Assembly: GCA_035301265.1 (NCBI GenBank)
Contig: DATGUP010000013.1
Location: forward strand, 1-64,000
From: DATGUP01 sp035301265
GTDB taxonomy: Bacteria; Bacillota; Bacilli; Bacillales; Amphibacillaceae
Direction of reading: 5' to 3'
Length of the DNA stretch: 64,000 nt
The notes under the pieces were generated by a model. That model saw nothing but the letters and a program-made list of their open reading frames with translations, was not told where the DNA came from and made no database searches. The translations under genes were made by a program, and so were the position numbers. This document shows, piece after piece, positions 1 through 8,059 of the stretch; the first letter of the stretch is position 1; each line of letters starts with the position of its first letter.

Positions 1-18
1 ATGCTGTGTGCCGATAGA

Positions 19-2073
19 TCATGATCCAAAACCAAAAAACAGTTCGAACCACTTTTCGAATAAGCCTTTTTCGTTGTCGGTTTTCCATTCATTGTCATCG
101 TGTTTAGGCAAGTGGTCGCGACAATACAGTTGGGGTTCGGCGCCTTTTTCAAAGTACATGATGCGGCTCTTGTCACAGTAAGGAGTGGCGCGTTTACCTG
201 TTTCTGGATCGATCGGCAGTCCGACAACTCCTGCAGGGGCTGTAAATTCCTTAGGTGGCTTACCATCGTGAGCATCTTCCATGAAATCGGCCCAAATGTT
301 TTTGGCATAGGCTGTCTCGACGACTCGTTCCATCGGACGGCTATCATCGTAACCAGTCCAAATGCCTGTAACGATGTCGGGACTATAGCCGATCATCCAG
401 CTATCCGTATCCGTTGTTCCTGATTTTCCCGCATAATTTCGCGTTAGCTGATCGGCGATGGAAGCGCCCGTTACGGCCATGTAGCCATCGAGTTCGCGAT
501 CAAACATACCGGTCATCAGTTGTGTTAACATAAATGTTTTTTTAGGATCAAGGTTTGTGTCATTTTTCTGATCATGCTGTTTTCGTTTGTAGACGGTGTG
601 TCCGTCTCGATCGACGATTTTTTCAACGGTGTGGGCTTGGATGTTGTGACCGTTATTTGCGAGCATTCCATAACCTGTGACCATCTCTTCAACGGTGACT
701 TCAGCTGTACCAAGAGCAAGCGATGGCACTTCAGGAAGATCGCGGTCAATCCCGAATCGTTTTGCTGTTGCAGGCAATGTCTTCGGTTCAAGATACAGGT
801 TCGTTTTCACCGCGTAGATATTGTCGGATAAGGCGATCGCTTGTGCTAATGTGATAGGCTTTTCGGCGTAATAATCATTAAAATTACTCGGCTCGTAAAC
901 GTCGCCGTTTTCCAGTTTAAAGGATGTCGGTTTACTCATGAGCTGGGTTGTGGCATCATAGCCGTGCTCCAGTGCCGCGTAATAAAGAAACGGTTTAAAG
1001 GCCGATCCTGGCATTCGTTTAGCTTGGATGGCTCGGTTGAATTCACTCGCTTGGTAATCGTGCCCGCCATACATAGCTAAAACAGCACCTGTCTCCGGTT
1101 CGATCGACAAAGCTCCGGCCTGTAGATCATTTTCAGTGTCTATTGCTTTCTGAATGTGTTTATCGAGTTTTTTCTGCAGCGTTTTGTCCAATGTCGTATA
1201 GATTTTGTAGCCACCTGATCGCAGCGTTTCTTTATCTGTCTGTAGAATATGCGCCGCTTCTTGTAAAGCGGTGTCTTGAAAGTAGGGAGCTACCGTTTTT
1301 TTGGGCGCGTCTTCCCGTTCGACAAATGCCAGTGGTTCGCGATAAGCTAAAAATGCCTCCTGTGCGGAGATTTCACCGTCTTCTTGCATTAACTGTAAAA
1401 TATGTTTTTGTCGCCTTTTAGCATTGTCTCGTTCGTTGTATGGTGAATAGTAAGCTGGCCCTTTTGGAATGGCGGCTAAGATCGACGATTCGGCAAGCGA
1501 CAGCTGTTCAGCTGACTTGGCAAAAAAATAGCGGCTAGCCGCTTCTATACCATATGCTCCGTGTCCATAGTAGATCGTGTTCAAATACCCTTCTAAAATC
1601 TCGTCTTTTGTGTAAAACATTTCCAGGCGTATCGTATAGAACGCTTCTTTTATTTTGCGGATCCACGATTTGTCATGTGATAAATATAGATTTCGGGCGT
1701 ATTGTTGCGTCAACGTACTGGCGCCTTCTTTAAGCGACAATGTTTGAACATCAGAAAGCGCGGCGCTGAGAATGCGTTTGATGTCAAAACCGTTATGGTC
1801 GTAAAAACGGCGGTCCTCTGCGGCAAGTGTCGCTTTAATGAAGGTCGGATCGATCTCGCTAAGCTCGATTCGGTAACGACTCTCCATACCCCTTTCTTCG
1901 CCGAGCACTTCGCCGTCACGGCTATAGTATAGAGTGTTTTCATCGTTTACAAGACTCGGCGGTCCTAGCAAAAAAGCGGCAGCATAAAGGCCGCCGATTG
2001 TCGATAATCCTAGAGCTGTAAGACCGATGATCGTGATGATGATTTTTTTAGATACAGTGTCTAATTTTCTCAT
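19..2073 (-). CDS. pbpG: Class A penicillin-binding protein, PBP2d-like
   Basis: A bifunctional murein synthase that polymerises glycan strands and cross-links peptides outside the membrane. The 684-residue protein has one membrane anchor (about residues 10-37), then a GT51 glycosyltransferase domain with EDRRFYDH (catalytic Glu86) and GASTLTQQ (117-124). The transpeptidase follows, with SAFK (nucleophile Ser357, Lys360), SDN (416-418) and KSGT (550-553). I chose ATG 2073, which has an AGGAG nine bases upstream; an open frame runs to 2187 but has no ribosome site. Length and position beside ywiB-argS match B. subtilis PbpG, made in the forespore under sigma-F. A sigma-F-like promoter is visible upstream. 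The class A assignment is certain; the pbpG orthology is inferred from context. Confidence 0.88.
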   Translation of the reverse strand: MRKLDTVSKKIIITIIGLTALGLSTIGGLYAAAFLLGPPSLVNDENTLYYSRDGEVLGEERGMESRYRIELSEIDPTFIKATLAAEDRRFYDHNGFDIKRILSAALSDVQTLSLKEGASTLTQQYARNLYLSHDKSWIRKIKEAFYTIRLEMFYTKDEILEGYLNTIYYGHGAYGIEAASRYFFAKSAEQLSLAESSILAAIPKGPAYYSPYNERDNAKRRQKHILQLMQEDGEISAQEAFLAYREPLAFVEREDAPKKTVAPYFQDTALQEAAHILQTDKETLRSGGYKIYTTLDKTLQKKLDKHIQKAIDTENDLQAGALSIEPETGAVLAMYGGHDYQASEFNRAIQAKRMPGSAFKPFLYYAALEHGYDATTQLMSKPTSFKLENGDVYEPSNFNDYYAEKPITLAQAIALSDNIYAVKTNLYLEPKTLPATAKRFGIDRDLPEVPSLALGTAEVTVEEMVTGYGMLANNGHNIQAHTVEKIVDRDGHTVYKRKQHDQKNDTNLDPKKTFMLTQLMTGMFDRELDGYMAVTGASIADQLTRNYAGKSGTTDTDSWMIGYSPDIVTGIWTGYDDSRPMERVVETAYAKNIWADFMEDAHDGKPPKEFTAPAGVVGLPIDPETGKRATPYCDKSRIMYFEKGAEPQLYCRDHLPKHDDNEWKTDNEKGLFEKWFELFFGFGS

Positions 2074-2112
2074 TGGCAGAACTCCTGTTGTATATGTTGG
2101 CATGCTATTAAC

Positions 2113-2141
2113 ATTATGGGAAAAACATCGGGTTGTTAAAC
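2113..2141 (-). promoter_or_regulatory. Candidate sigma-F promoter of pbpG
   Basis: On the minus strand GTTTA (2137-2141) and TCCCATAAT (2113-2121) are separated by exactly 15 bases. This fits the sigma-F pattern GYWTA-N15-GGNRANANT at the conserved A, A and T of the -10 element, though its first Gs are missing. B. subtilis pbpG is a known sigma-F gene. The -10 resembles that of the candidate spoIIR promoter in this window (GCCCATACT). Confidence 0.5.
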
Positions 2142-2178
2142 TTATAGACGACCGAACGTGAAAGATATTGCTTTTATG

Positions 2179-2208
2179 TTGCTTCATCCCCTTGTTTACC
2201 GCTATAAT
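2179..2208 (+). promoter_or_regulatory. Sigma-A promoter of ywiB-argS
   Basis: TTGCTT (2179-2184) and a perfect TATAAT (2203-2208) are separated by 18 bases. They lie about 35 bases before the ywiB start and should drive ywiB and argS together. Confidence 0.6.
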
Positions 2209-2242
2209 AGAAAATTATATTGCTCGAGGAGCGAAATATGTC

Positions 2243-2653
2243 ATGAACGTCGACATTCAACTGAAAACGACGATCGATGACGATGGTCAAACGGAACAGC
2301 ATACGGTTAAAGAAACCGGACGTTTCCATCAAAAAGGTCATACAGGGATTCTCGTTTTCGATGAGATAACCGATGATGGTACGATTCACAATTTCATGAC
2401 GATGCAGGATGGAAAAGTCAGCATTAAACGGACAGGTGCTGTCATGATGCATCAGCAGTTTCACTTGCAGCAGAAAACAGAAAATGTTTACCACCATCCC
2501 CATGGGACAATCCATATGGAAACTTATACATCAGATATCCGCTATCACCCTAATGCTGGGGAACTTACGATCGTTTACACCGTGAAATTGAACGGCGGAC
2601 ATGAGCGAAATCATCGATTAAATTTATTGTTTACAGAGGAGCGAGAGCAATGA
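2243..2653 (+). CDS. ywiB: DUF1934 (YwiB) family beta-barrel protein
   Basis: A protein of 136 residues, rich in alternating polar and hydrophobic stretches as expected of a calycin-like barrel (DUF1934). It contains histidine-rich segments around HHPHGTIH. The cellular role of this family is not established. I chose ATG 2243 because GAGGAG lies 12 bases upstream; the frame is open back to 2168 but has no ribosome site there. Its TGA overlaps the argS ATG by two bases, so the pair is translationally coupled, as ywiB-argS is in many Bacillaceae. Family recognition rests on sequence look and this conserved linkage. Confidence 0.8.
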   Translation: MNVDIQLKTTIDDDGQTEQHTVKETGRFHQKGHTGILVFDEITDDGTIHNFMTMQDGKVSIKRTGAVMMHQQFHLQQKTENVYHHPHGTIHMETYTSDIRYHPNAGELTIVYTVKLNGGHERNHRLNLLFTEEREQ

Positions 2654-4320
2654 ATGTTTTACAACGGATAGAAAAAACATTAATTGAGGAAATTGCTAAG
2701 GCAGCTGTAAAGGCGGGACTCGTCGCTGAAGCGGAACTGCCGGAAGTCGTTTTGGAAAAACCGAAAGAGAAAGCGCATGGCGATTTTGCGACAAATTTGG
2801 CGATGCGGTTAGCGCGTATTGCTAAAAAAGCACCAAAACAAATCGCCGCTGACATCGTCGCTCATTTTGATGCAGCTGCGGCGTCGGTCGATAAAGTGGA
2901 GATTGCTGGACCGGGGTTTATTAACTTTTTCATGAAGCGCGATTATCTAAGCGATGTGTTGCCAGCGATATTAGAAGCTAAAAAAGATTATGGTAAAACA
3001 AATATAGGGGAAGGTAAAAAAGTCCAAGTCGAGTTTGTCTCGGTTAATCCGACAGGTGATTTACACTTAGGACATGCTCGAGGTGCTGCTTTCGGCGATG
3101 TGTTATGCAATGTCTTGTCCGCTGCGGGTTATGAAGTGGAGCGGGAATATTATATTAACGATGCCGGTAGTCAAATCGATAATCTTGCGCTGTCTGTAGA
3201 AGCACGGTACATGCAAGCGCTCGGTGAAGAGGCGGAACTCCCTGAAGATGGCTATGTTGGCGAAGATATTGCCGCGATCGGCAATACGTTGGCTGCTGAA
3301 TACGGCGAGAAATGGCTCAATGCCCCAAGAGAGGAACGCCTACAATTTTTTAAAGATTACAGCCTGCGCGCTGTGCTCAATAATTTGAAAAAAGATTTGG
3401 CAGATTTTCGAGTCTATTTTGACAACTGGTTTTCGGAACAAAGCCTCTATGATGATCATAAAGTGACTGAGGTTTTGGAGTACTTAAGAGAAAGTGGCTA
3501 TGTATACGATAAAGACGGGGCAACGTGGCTTCGCTCAACGGATTTTGGCGATGACAAGGATCGAGTGCTCATTAAACAGGACGGTTCATATACGTATTTA
3601 ACGCCGGATATCGCTTATCATAAAAATAAATACGACCGTGGCTATGACCAAATTATTAATGTTTGGGGTGCCGATCATCACGGCTATATTTCACGGATGA
3701 AAGCAGCTATTCAGGCGCTCGGGCTTCCGGTGGATAAGTTTGATGTAAAAATCATTCAGATTGTCAATTTGCTTGAAGAAGGCCAAACCGTCCGGATGAG
3801 TAAACGAGACGGCACAGCTGTATCATTGCGCGAATTGATGGACGAAGTCGGCGTTGATGCAGTGCGTTATTATTTCGTTATGCGTTCCAATGAATCCCAG
3901 CTTGATTTTGACCTTGATCTTGCCCGTTCCGAATCAAATGATAACCCGGTCTATTATGTTCAGTATGCTCATGCCCGAATTTGTACGATGCTTAAACAGG
4001 CTGAAGCAAAAGGATTCGCCATTGATCAAACGTTTGATCCAACGTTGCTTACAACAGAAAAAGAAATCGCCTTGTTAAAACAACTCGGTGATTTCCCGCA
4101 AGTTATTGCTGAAGCTGCTGAAAAGGCGGCACCGCAAAGAGTCACACATTATGTATTCGATCTGGCATCACACTTACACAGCTTCTATAATGCGGAAAAA
4201 GTGCTCGATGAAGACCATATCGAATTGACAAACGCCCGCATCGCGCTTGTGAAAGCCGTTCGCATAACAATTGCCAATGCGCTCCGTTTACTCGGTGTCA
4301 CAGCACCAGAAAAAATGTAG
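2650..4320 (+). CDS. argS: Arginine--tRNA ligase
   Basis: A class I aminoacyl-tRNA synthetase that charges tRNA-Arg in the cytoplasm. The 556-residue protein starts with the arginyl-specific N-terminal domain (about 1-95). The catalytic fold carries HLGH (139-142, the HIGH motif) and RMSK (382-385, the KMSKS equivalent, reduced as is normal for ArgRS). A C-terminal DALR anticodon-binding domain begins near SNDNPVYYVQYAHAR. The length is normal for the family. ATG 2650 overlaps the ywiB stop, with GAGGAG upstream inside ywiB. It shares the ywiB promoter. Confidence 0.97.
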   Translation: MNVLQRIEKTLIEEIAKAAVKAGLVAEAELPEVVLEKPKEKAHGDFATNLAMRLARIAKKAPKQIAADIVAHFDAAAASVDKVEIAGPGFINFFMKRDYLSDVLPAILEAKKDYGKTNIGEGKKVQVEFVSVNPTGDLHLGHARGAAFGDVLCNVLSAAGYEVEREYYINDAGSQIDNLALSVEARYMQALGEEAELPEDGYVGEDIAAIGNTLAAEYGEKWLNAPREERLQFFKDYSLRAVLNNLKKDLADFRVYFDNWFSEQSLYDDHKVTEVLEYLRESGYVYDKDGATWLRSTDFGDDKDRVLIKQDGSYTYLTPDIAYHKNKYDRGYDQIINVWGADHHGYISRMKAAIQALGLPVDKFDVKIIQIVNLLEEGQTVRMSKRDGTAVSLRELMDEVGVDAVRYYFVMRSNESQLDFDLDLARSESNDNPVYYVQYAHARICTMLKQAEAKGFAIDQTFDPTLLTTEKEIALLKQLGDFPQVIAEAAEKAAPQRVTHYVFDLASHLHSFYNAEKVLDEDHIELTNARIALVKAVRITIANALRLLGVTAPEKM

Positions 4321-4407
4321 GAACGTTCCTTGAGCGCTATAAAACTGCATAACAGGCCGGTAACGCTTAAGATTCGAATTAAAATGGTCAAGGACGCCTT
4401 GAAGGGG

Positions 4408-4440
4408 AAAGCCATTATATTTTTCGGCTTTATTTAAACG
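4408..4440 (+). terminator. Weak candidate terminator after argS
   Basis: AAAGCC (4408-4413) pairs with GGCTTT (4426-4431) and is followed by ATTTAAA. The stem is only six pairs and the T tract is poor. A second small inverted repeat, TCAAGG-ACG-CCTTGA, lies just before it. Confidence 0.35.
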
Positions 4441-4492
4441 TGCATAAGCTAAGGTTGTTTTTAAACAATAAGCGGATGGATATTTACGACTC

Positions 4493-5229
4493 TTATGAAT
4501 AATGAGAAGGATGCGCTTTCCGGCCTGTTACGATTTTCACAGGGGGAAATATGAGATAATACGGGCCTGACAATTGTACATCAATCGCTTTGATTGTTTT
4601 AAAGACTTGCTGGTATTCTTTGACATGCTGGAAATCGAGAATAGCAAACTGACCGCCGGGCTTTAACACTCGCAGGATTTCGCTTAATGCCTTTTGCCTT
4701 TCCTCTTCGTTATATATATATATTATGGATGGCAAGACTGGATACAACGACATCAAATGTATTGTTGGCAAACGGTATATGACGGGCATCACCGGTGATG
4801 ATTTCCACTTTTTCTGCAACCCCTTCTATTGCAGCATTTTTTCGTGTAGCATCAGGATGATTTCCGGACTGGTCGCGCTCATTCCAAAGGTCGATGCCCA
4901 CTGCTTTTCCTGTCGTTAACCGCTGGGCTGCAGCGTTCAGTACCAATCCACGGCCACACCCGACATCAAGCACCTTTTCCTTGAAAATGAATGAGATCTA
5001 GCAATCTTTCCCGCAAACGTAACTTACCGACCTTGTTTCCCCCATACATATAGGCTGCTTCTAGCAAGCCAATGACAAATGTCACTCAAAATGCTGTCAA
5101 GCGTCCGGCCGAGCCATTGCCAATTCCCATGTAATAACCAAAAAGAACCAATACATAGGATAAACATAACAATTCCGAGAATGGATAAATGGCGTACCAA
5201 TCAGGGTGATCATTCATTGATGGTGGCAT
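4493..5229 (-). pseudogene. Decayed class I SAM-dependent methyltransferase
   Basis: The reading is a membrane-tagged methyltransferase interrupted three times. The start at 5229 (MPPSMNDHPDWY) has a perfect AGGAGG seven bases upstream and leads into a hydrophobic segment. An in-frame TGA at 5086-5088 stands where a Trp codon would restore the frame (GRLTAF-stop-VTFVIGLLEAAYM). A one-base shift near 4972-4974 then separates it from the SAM-binding motif VLDVGCGRG. Another shift falls in a (TA)n tract at about 4710-4723, after which the frame ends with ILRVLKPGGQFAILDFQ. With these corrected it reads as one continuous methyltransferase of about 240 residues. Either a recently dead gene or a poorly sequenced one; three separate lesions favour real decay. 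The substrate is unknown. Confidence 0.75.
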
Positions 5230-5627
5230 ATTTGTAACCTCCTGGGCGTTTTTAAAGATATTTGGCTTCGTGTAGCTATACATTGGTTAAAGAAAGAAGA
5301 GGATCTGAATTCAATTCGAATATTCTGTTCAGTTGGTTTTCATAACTTTTGCCGAAAGATCAAACGCTATCTCGAGATGGATCTGTTCAGTATTAGATTA
5401 GATCGAGAAGCACCTGTACTTTTTATCGTAAAGTATTTTTTATTATATGAACAGTTCACAATGGAACATGTTCAGTCTTCGGAATCATATGTTTTAATTA
5501 ATACAAGGCTAGAAAAAATATGCAATACCCTTTTATTTATGTTTAATACTTTGATCTGCGCCTTATCTTGAAACGTTTTCCCGGCTATTTTCTGATACCT
5601 TCAAATATCAAACCCGACAAATATATG
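5230..5627. other. Intergenic region between methyltransferase remnant and fadF
   Basis: No gene is supported here. An open frame at 5377-5571 has no ribosome site and no recognisable composition. The stretch is AT-rich and probably holds the promoter of the dead minus-strand methyltransferase. The fadF control region begins at its right end. Confidence 0.6.
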
Positions 5628-5657
5628 TTGACTGAATGATCATTCATCATTTAAAGT
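5628..5657 (+). promoter_or_regulatory. fadF promoter with FadR-like operator between -35 and -10
   Basis: TTGACT (5628-5633) and TAAAGT (5652-5657), 18 bases apart, form a sigma-A promoter. The perfect 14-base palindrome TGAATGATCATTCA (5633-5646) fills the spacer. Its half-sites TGAATGA/TCATTCA are those of the B. subtilis FadR box, but without the four central bases of that box. A TetR-family gene at 13700 is the obvious candidate regulator. A protein bound here would block RNA polymerase. Confidence 0.65.
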
Positions 5658-5685
5658 AATAGATAGATTAGCATTTTTCATGAAA

Positions 5686-5701
5686 ATGCAACCGTTAACA
5701 T
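5686..5701 (+). promoter_or_regulatory. Candidate cre (CcpA) site in the fadF leader
   Basis: ATGCAACCGTTAACAT matches every position of the degenerate cre consensus WTGNAANCGNWWNCAW. It lies about 20-35 bases after the expected transcription start, where CcpA typically acts as a roadblock. It would give glucose repression of the acyl-CoA cluster. Confidence 0.6.
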
Positions 5702-5737
5702 AAATGGATGCTATTACATAAAGGGGGAGCATAACGA

Positions 5738-7843
5738 ATGAATACATTTTTGCTACTTAACGCGCTTGCTTTTGTGGCCATCGTCATCTATAGCATTTAC
5801 TTATTTGCCAAAGTGGTTGCCACACGTGTGGCTTACATCAGATTAGGGCAAAAATCTGAGTTTGATGGCGAAATCAAAGCGCGCTTAAAAAAAATTGGCC
5901 GCATCGTTTTCGGACAGTCGAAGTTATTGAAGGATAAAAAGTCGGGCACGATCCATGTGATGATGTTTTATGGTTTTATACTCGTGCAGTTTGGTGCGAT
6001 CGACTTATTCATTAAAGGTTTGGCGCCGGAAAAACATTTGCCGTTTGGCTCTTTGTATCCCGGTTTTACTTTTTTTCAAGAGATTGTCACATTGATCGTT
6101 CTTGTCGCCGTTGCATGGGCTTTTTATCGCCGTTATATTGAAAAAATTGTCCGCCTAAAACGCGGGTTTAAGGCAGGTCTTGTGCTCATTTTTATCGGAA
6201 CGCTCATGCTTTCGGTATTGTTTTCCAATGGGATGATGCAAATATGGCATGAAGAAACAGCAACGTGGACAGAACCGGTTGCTAGTTTAATCGCTTCGGC
6301 GTTTAGCTGGCTCACACCAACAGCTGCAATGGTTTTGTTTTATGTATTCTGGTGGATACATACACTGACAATACTAGTTTTCCTCATCTATATCCCTCAA
6401 TCTAAACACGCTCATCTTATTGCGGCACCGATCAATGTGTTTTTGAGCAAGCGTGTGCCGGGGAAGTTGAAAAAAATAGATTTTGATATCGATGAAGATG
6501 CGGATGAAGAGGATATTTCTTTTGGTGTCGGGAAAGTAGAAGATTTTGAACAGTATCAGCTGCTCGATTTTTACGCGTGTGTGGAATGCGGGCGCTGTAC
6601 TGATGTCTGTCCAGCAGCGGGGACTGGTAAAATGTTGTCGCCGATGGATATTATGATCAAGCTGCGCGATCATTTAACCGAAAAAGGAGCGGCGATCACT
6701 GGTAAAACACCGTGGGTGCCCTCATATGTCTTCTCGAACACGACAGGCAACCTCGCTGCTTCCGGTGCAGGAGAAGCAGCTGCAACCGTCGAGAGTATCA
6801 ACATGATTGGCGATGTCATTACTGAAGAGGAAATTTCCGCATGTACGACATGTCGTGCTTGTGAGGACGCATGCCCAGTGATGAATGAACATGTCGGAAC
6901 GATTATTGATATGCGCCGCTACCTCGTCATGACAGAAGGGCGGATGGATTCGGATATCCAGCGTGCAATTATGAACATTGAACGTCAGGGCAACCCGTGG
7001 GGCTTATCGAAAAAAGATCGCATCAAATGGCGAGAGGAAGACGAATCGGTTTATGCTCCGACTGTTAAAGAACTGAAAAAAGAAGGAAAAGAGTTTGAAT
7101 ATTTGTTTTGGGTCAGTTCGATGGGTTCTTACGACAACCGCAGCCAGAAAATTGCTATCGCTTTTGCCAAATTGATGAATGAGGCAGGCGTCAGTTTTGC
7201 GATTCTCGGTAATAAGGAACAAAATTCAGGCGATATGGCCCGGCGTATTGGCAATGAGTTTTTATTCCAAGAAATTGCTGAAAAAAATATTAAAGAATTT
7301 CGGAAACATAACGTTAAGAAAATCGTTACCATCGATCCGCATGCTTACAATATTTTCAAAAATGAATATCCTGATTTCGGGTTTGAAGCAGAAGTTTACC
7401 ACCATACACAACTGTTGTATGATCTCGTTGTCAGCGGCAAGCTGAAACCAAAACGGGCGATTAATCAACGTTTGACATACCACGACTCGTGTTATTTGGG
7501 CCGCTATAACGGGGTGTATGATCCACCAAGAGAGATTTTAAAAGCCATACCGGGTCTTGAGCTTGTCGAGATGGATCGCAACAGAGAAAATGGCATGTGC
7601 TGTGGTGCTGGCGGTGGCTTGATGTGGGCTGAGGAAACGACCGGTAACCGCATTAATGTGGCACGAACCGAGCAGGCACTTGCCGTTGATCCGCAGATGA
7701 TCTCCAGCGCTTGTCCGTTCTGTTTGACAATGCTAAGCGACGGAACGAAAGCAAAAGAAGTCGAAGATGATATCAGCACGATGGATGTAGCGGAAATTCT
7801 TGCTCTGTCAGTGTTAGTGGATGACGAACAACAGACGGCGTAA
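5738..7843 (+). CDS. fadF: FadF-type membrane Fe-S oxidoreductase
   Basis: A 701-residue membrane protein thought to pass electrons from acyl-CoA dehydrogenase/ETF to the quinone pool during beta-oxidation. The first ~220 residues hold about five to six membrane helices. Two [4Fe-4S] clusters follow, with Cys281-284-287-291 (CVECGRC) and Cys369-372-375-379 (CTTCRAC). The C-terminal half has the cysteine-rich CCG domains of heterodisulfide reductase HdrD (CCG at 621-623, ACPFC further on). ATG 5738 has AGGGGGAG upstream. B. subtilis FadF (YwjF) sits beside acdA and rpoE, the same neighbourhood as here. The electron-transfer role is known only by analogy. Confidence 0.9.
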   Translation: MNTFLLLNALAFVAIVIYSIYLFAKVVATRVAYIRLGQKSEFDGEIKARLKKIGRIVFGQSKLLKDKKSGTIHVMMFYGFILVQFGAIDLFIKGLAPEKHLPFGSLYPGFTFFQEIVTLIVLVAVAWAFYRRYIEKIVRLKRGFKAGLVLIFIGTLMLSVLFSNGMMQIWHEETATWTEPVASLIASAFSWLTPTAAMVLFYVFWWIHTLTILVFLIYIPQSKHAHLIAAPINVFLSKRVPGKLKKIDFDIDEDADEEDISFGVGKVEDFEQYQLLDFYACVECGRCTDVCPAAGTGKMLSPMDIMIKLRDHLTEKGAAITGKTPWVPSYVFSNTTGNLAASGAGEAAATVESINMIGDVITEEEISACTTCRACEDACPVMNEHVGTIIDMRRYLVMTEGRMDSDIQRAIMNIERQGNPWGLSKKDRIKWREEDESVYAPTVKELKKEGKEFEYLFWVSSMGSYDNRSQKIAIAFAKLMNEAGVSFAILGNKEQNSGDMARRIGNEFLFQEIAEKNIKEFRKHNVKKIVTIDPHAYNIFKNEYPDFGFEAEVYHHTQLLYDLVVSGKLKPKRAINQRLTYHDSCYLGRYNGVYDPPREILKAIPGLELVEMDRNRENGMCCGAGGGLMWAEETTGNRINVARTEQALAVDPQMISSACPFCLTMLSDGTKAKEVEDDISTMDVAEILALSVLVDDEQQTA

Positions 7844-7951
7844 TGCACTTTCCTCATTAACGCGCACATTTTATTCCGGAATGAATAAAAATTTTTCCGA
7901 AGATACTAGACGTTTATCGAACCATTCGTTACACTATAAGTAAGCAAACAT

Positions 7952-7980
7952 AGAGGGGTTTATGCCCCTCTTCTATTTGA
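7952..7980 (+). terminator. Candidate terminator after fadF
   Basis: AGAGGGG (7952-7958) pairs perfectly with CCCCTCT (7965-7971) around a six-base loop, followed by TCTATTT. The T tract is broken, so termination may be partial. It separates fadF from a second promoter region before the thiolase gene. Confidence 0.5.
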
Positions 7981-7989
7981 CGACGAATC

Positions 7990-8027
7990 TGAGCGAACGT
8001 TCAATCGACTTCCGTAAGCGCTAACAT
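7990..8027 (+). promoter_or_regulatory. Degenerate FadR-like operator and near-cre site before mmgA
   Basis: TGAGCGAACGTTCA (7990-8003) matches 10 of 14 bases of the palindrome in the fadF promoter. CCGTAAGCGCTAACAT (8012-8027) fits the cre consensus except at its first two bases. Both lie just before the thiolase gene, so the second transcription unit of the cluster may share the control of the first. Each site alone would be weak evidence. Confidence 0.35.
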
Positions 8028-8059
8028 AGACAATTATTCTATGAAAGGAATGTGACTCT

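Noticed and set aside
100..423. Open frame of 107 codons opposite pbpG
   Set aside because: It is antisense to the transpeptidase end of a clear gene and has no ribosome site; a shadow frame.
5377..5571. Open frame of 64 codons before fadF
   Set aside because: No ribosome site, no likeness to known proteins, and it runs into the fadF control region.
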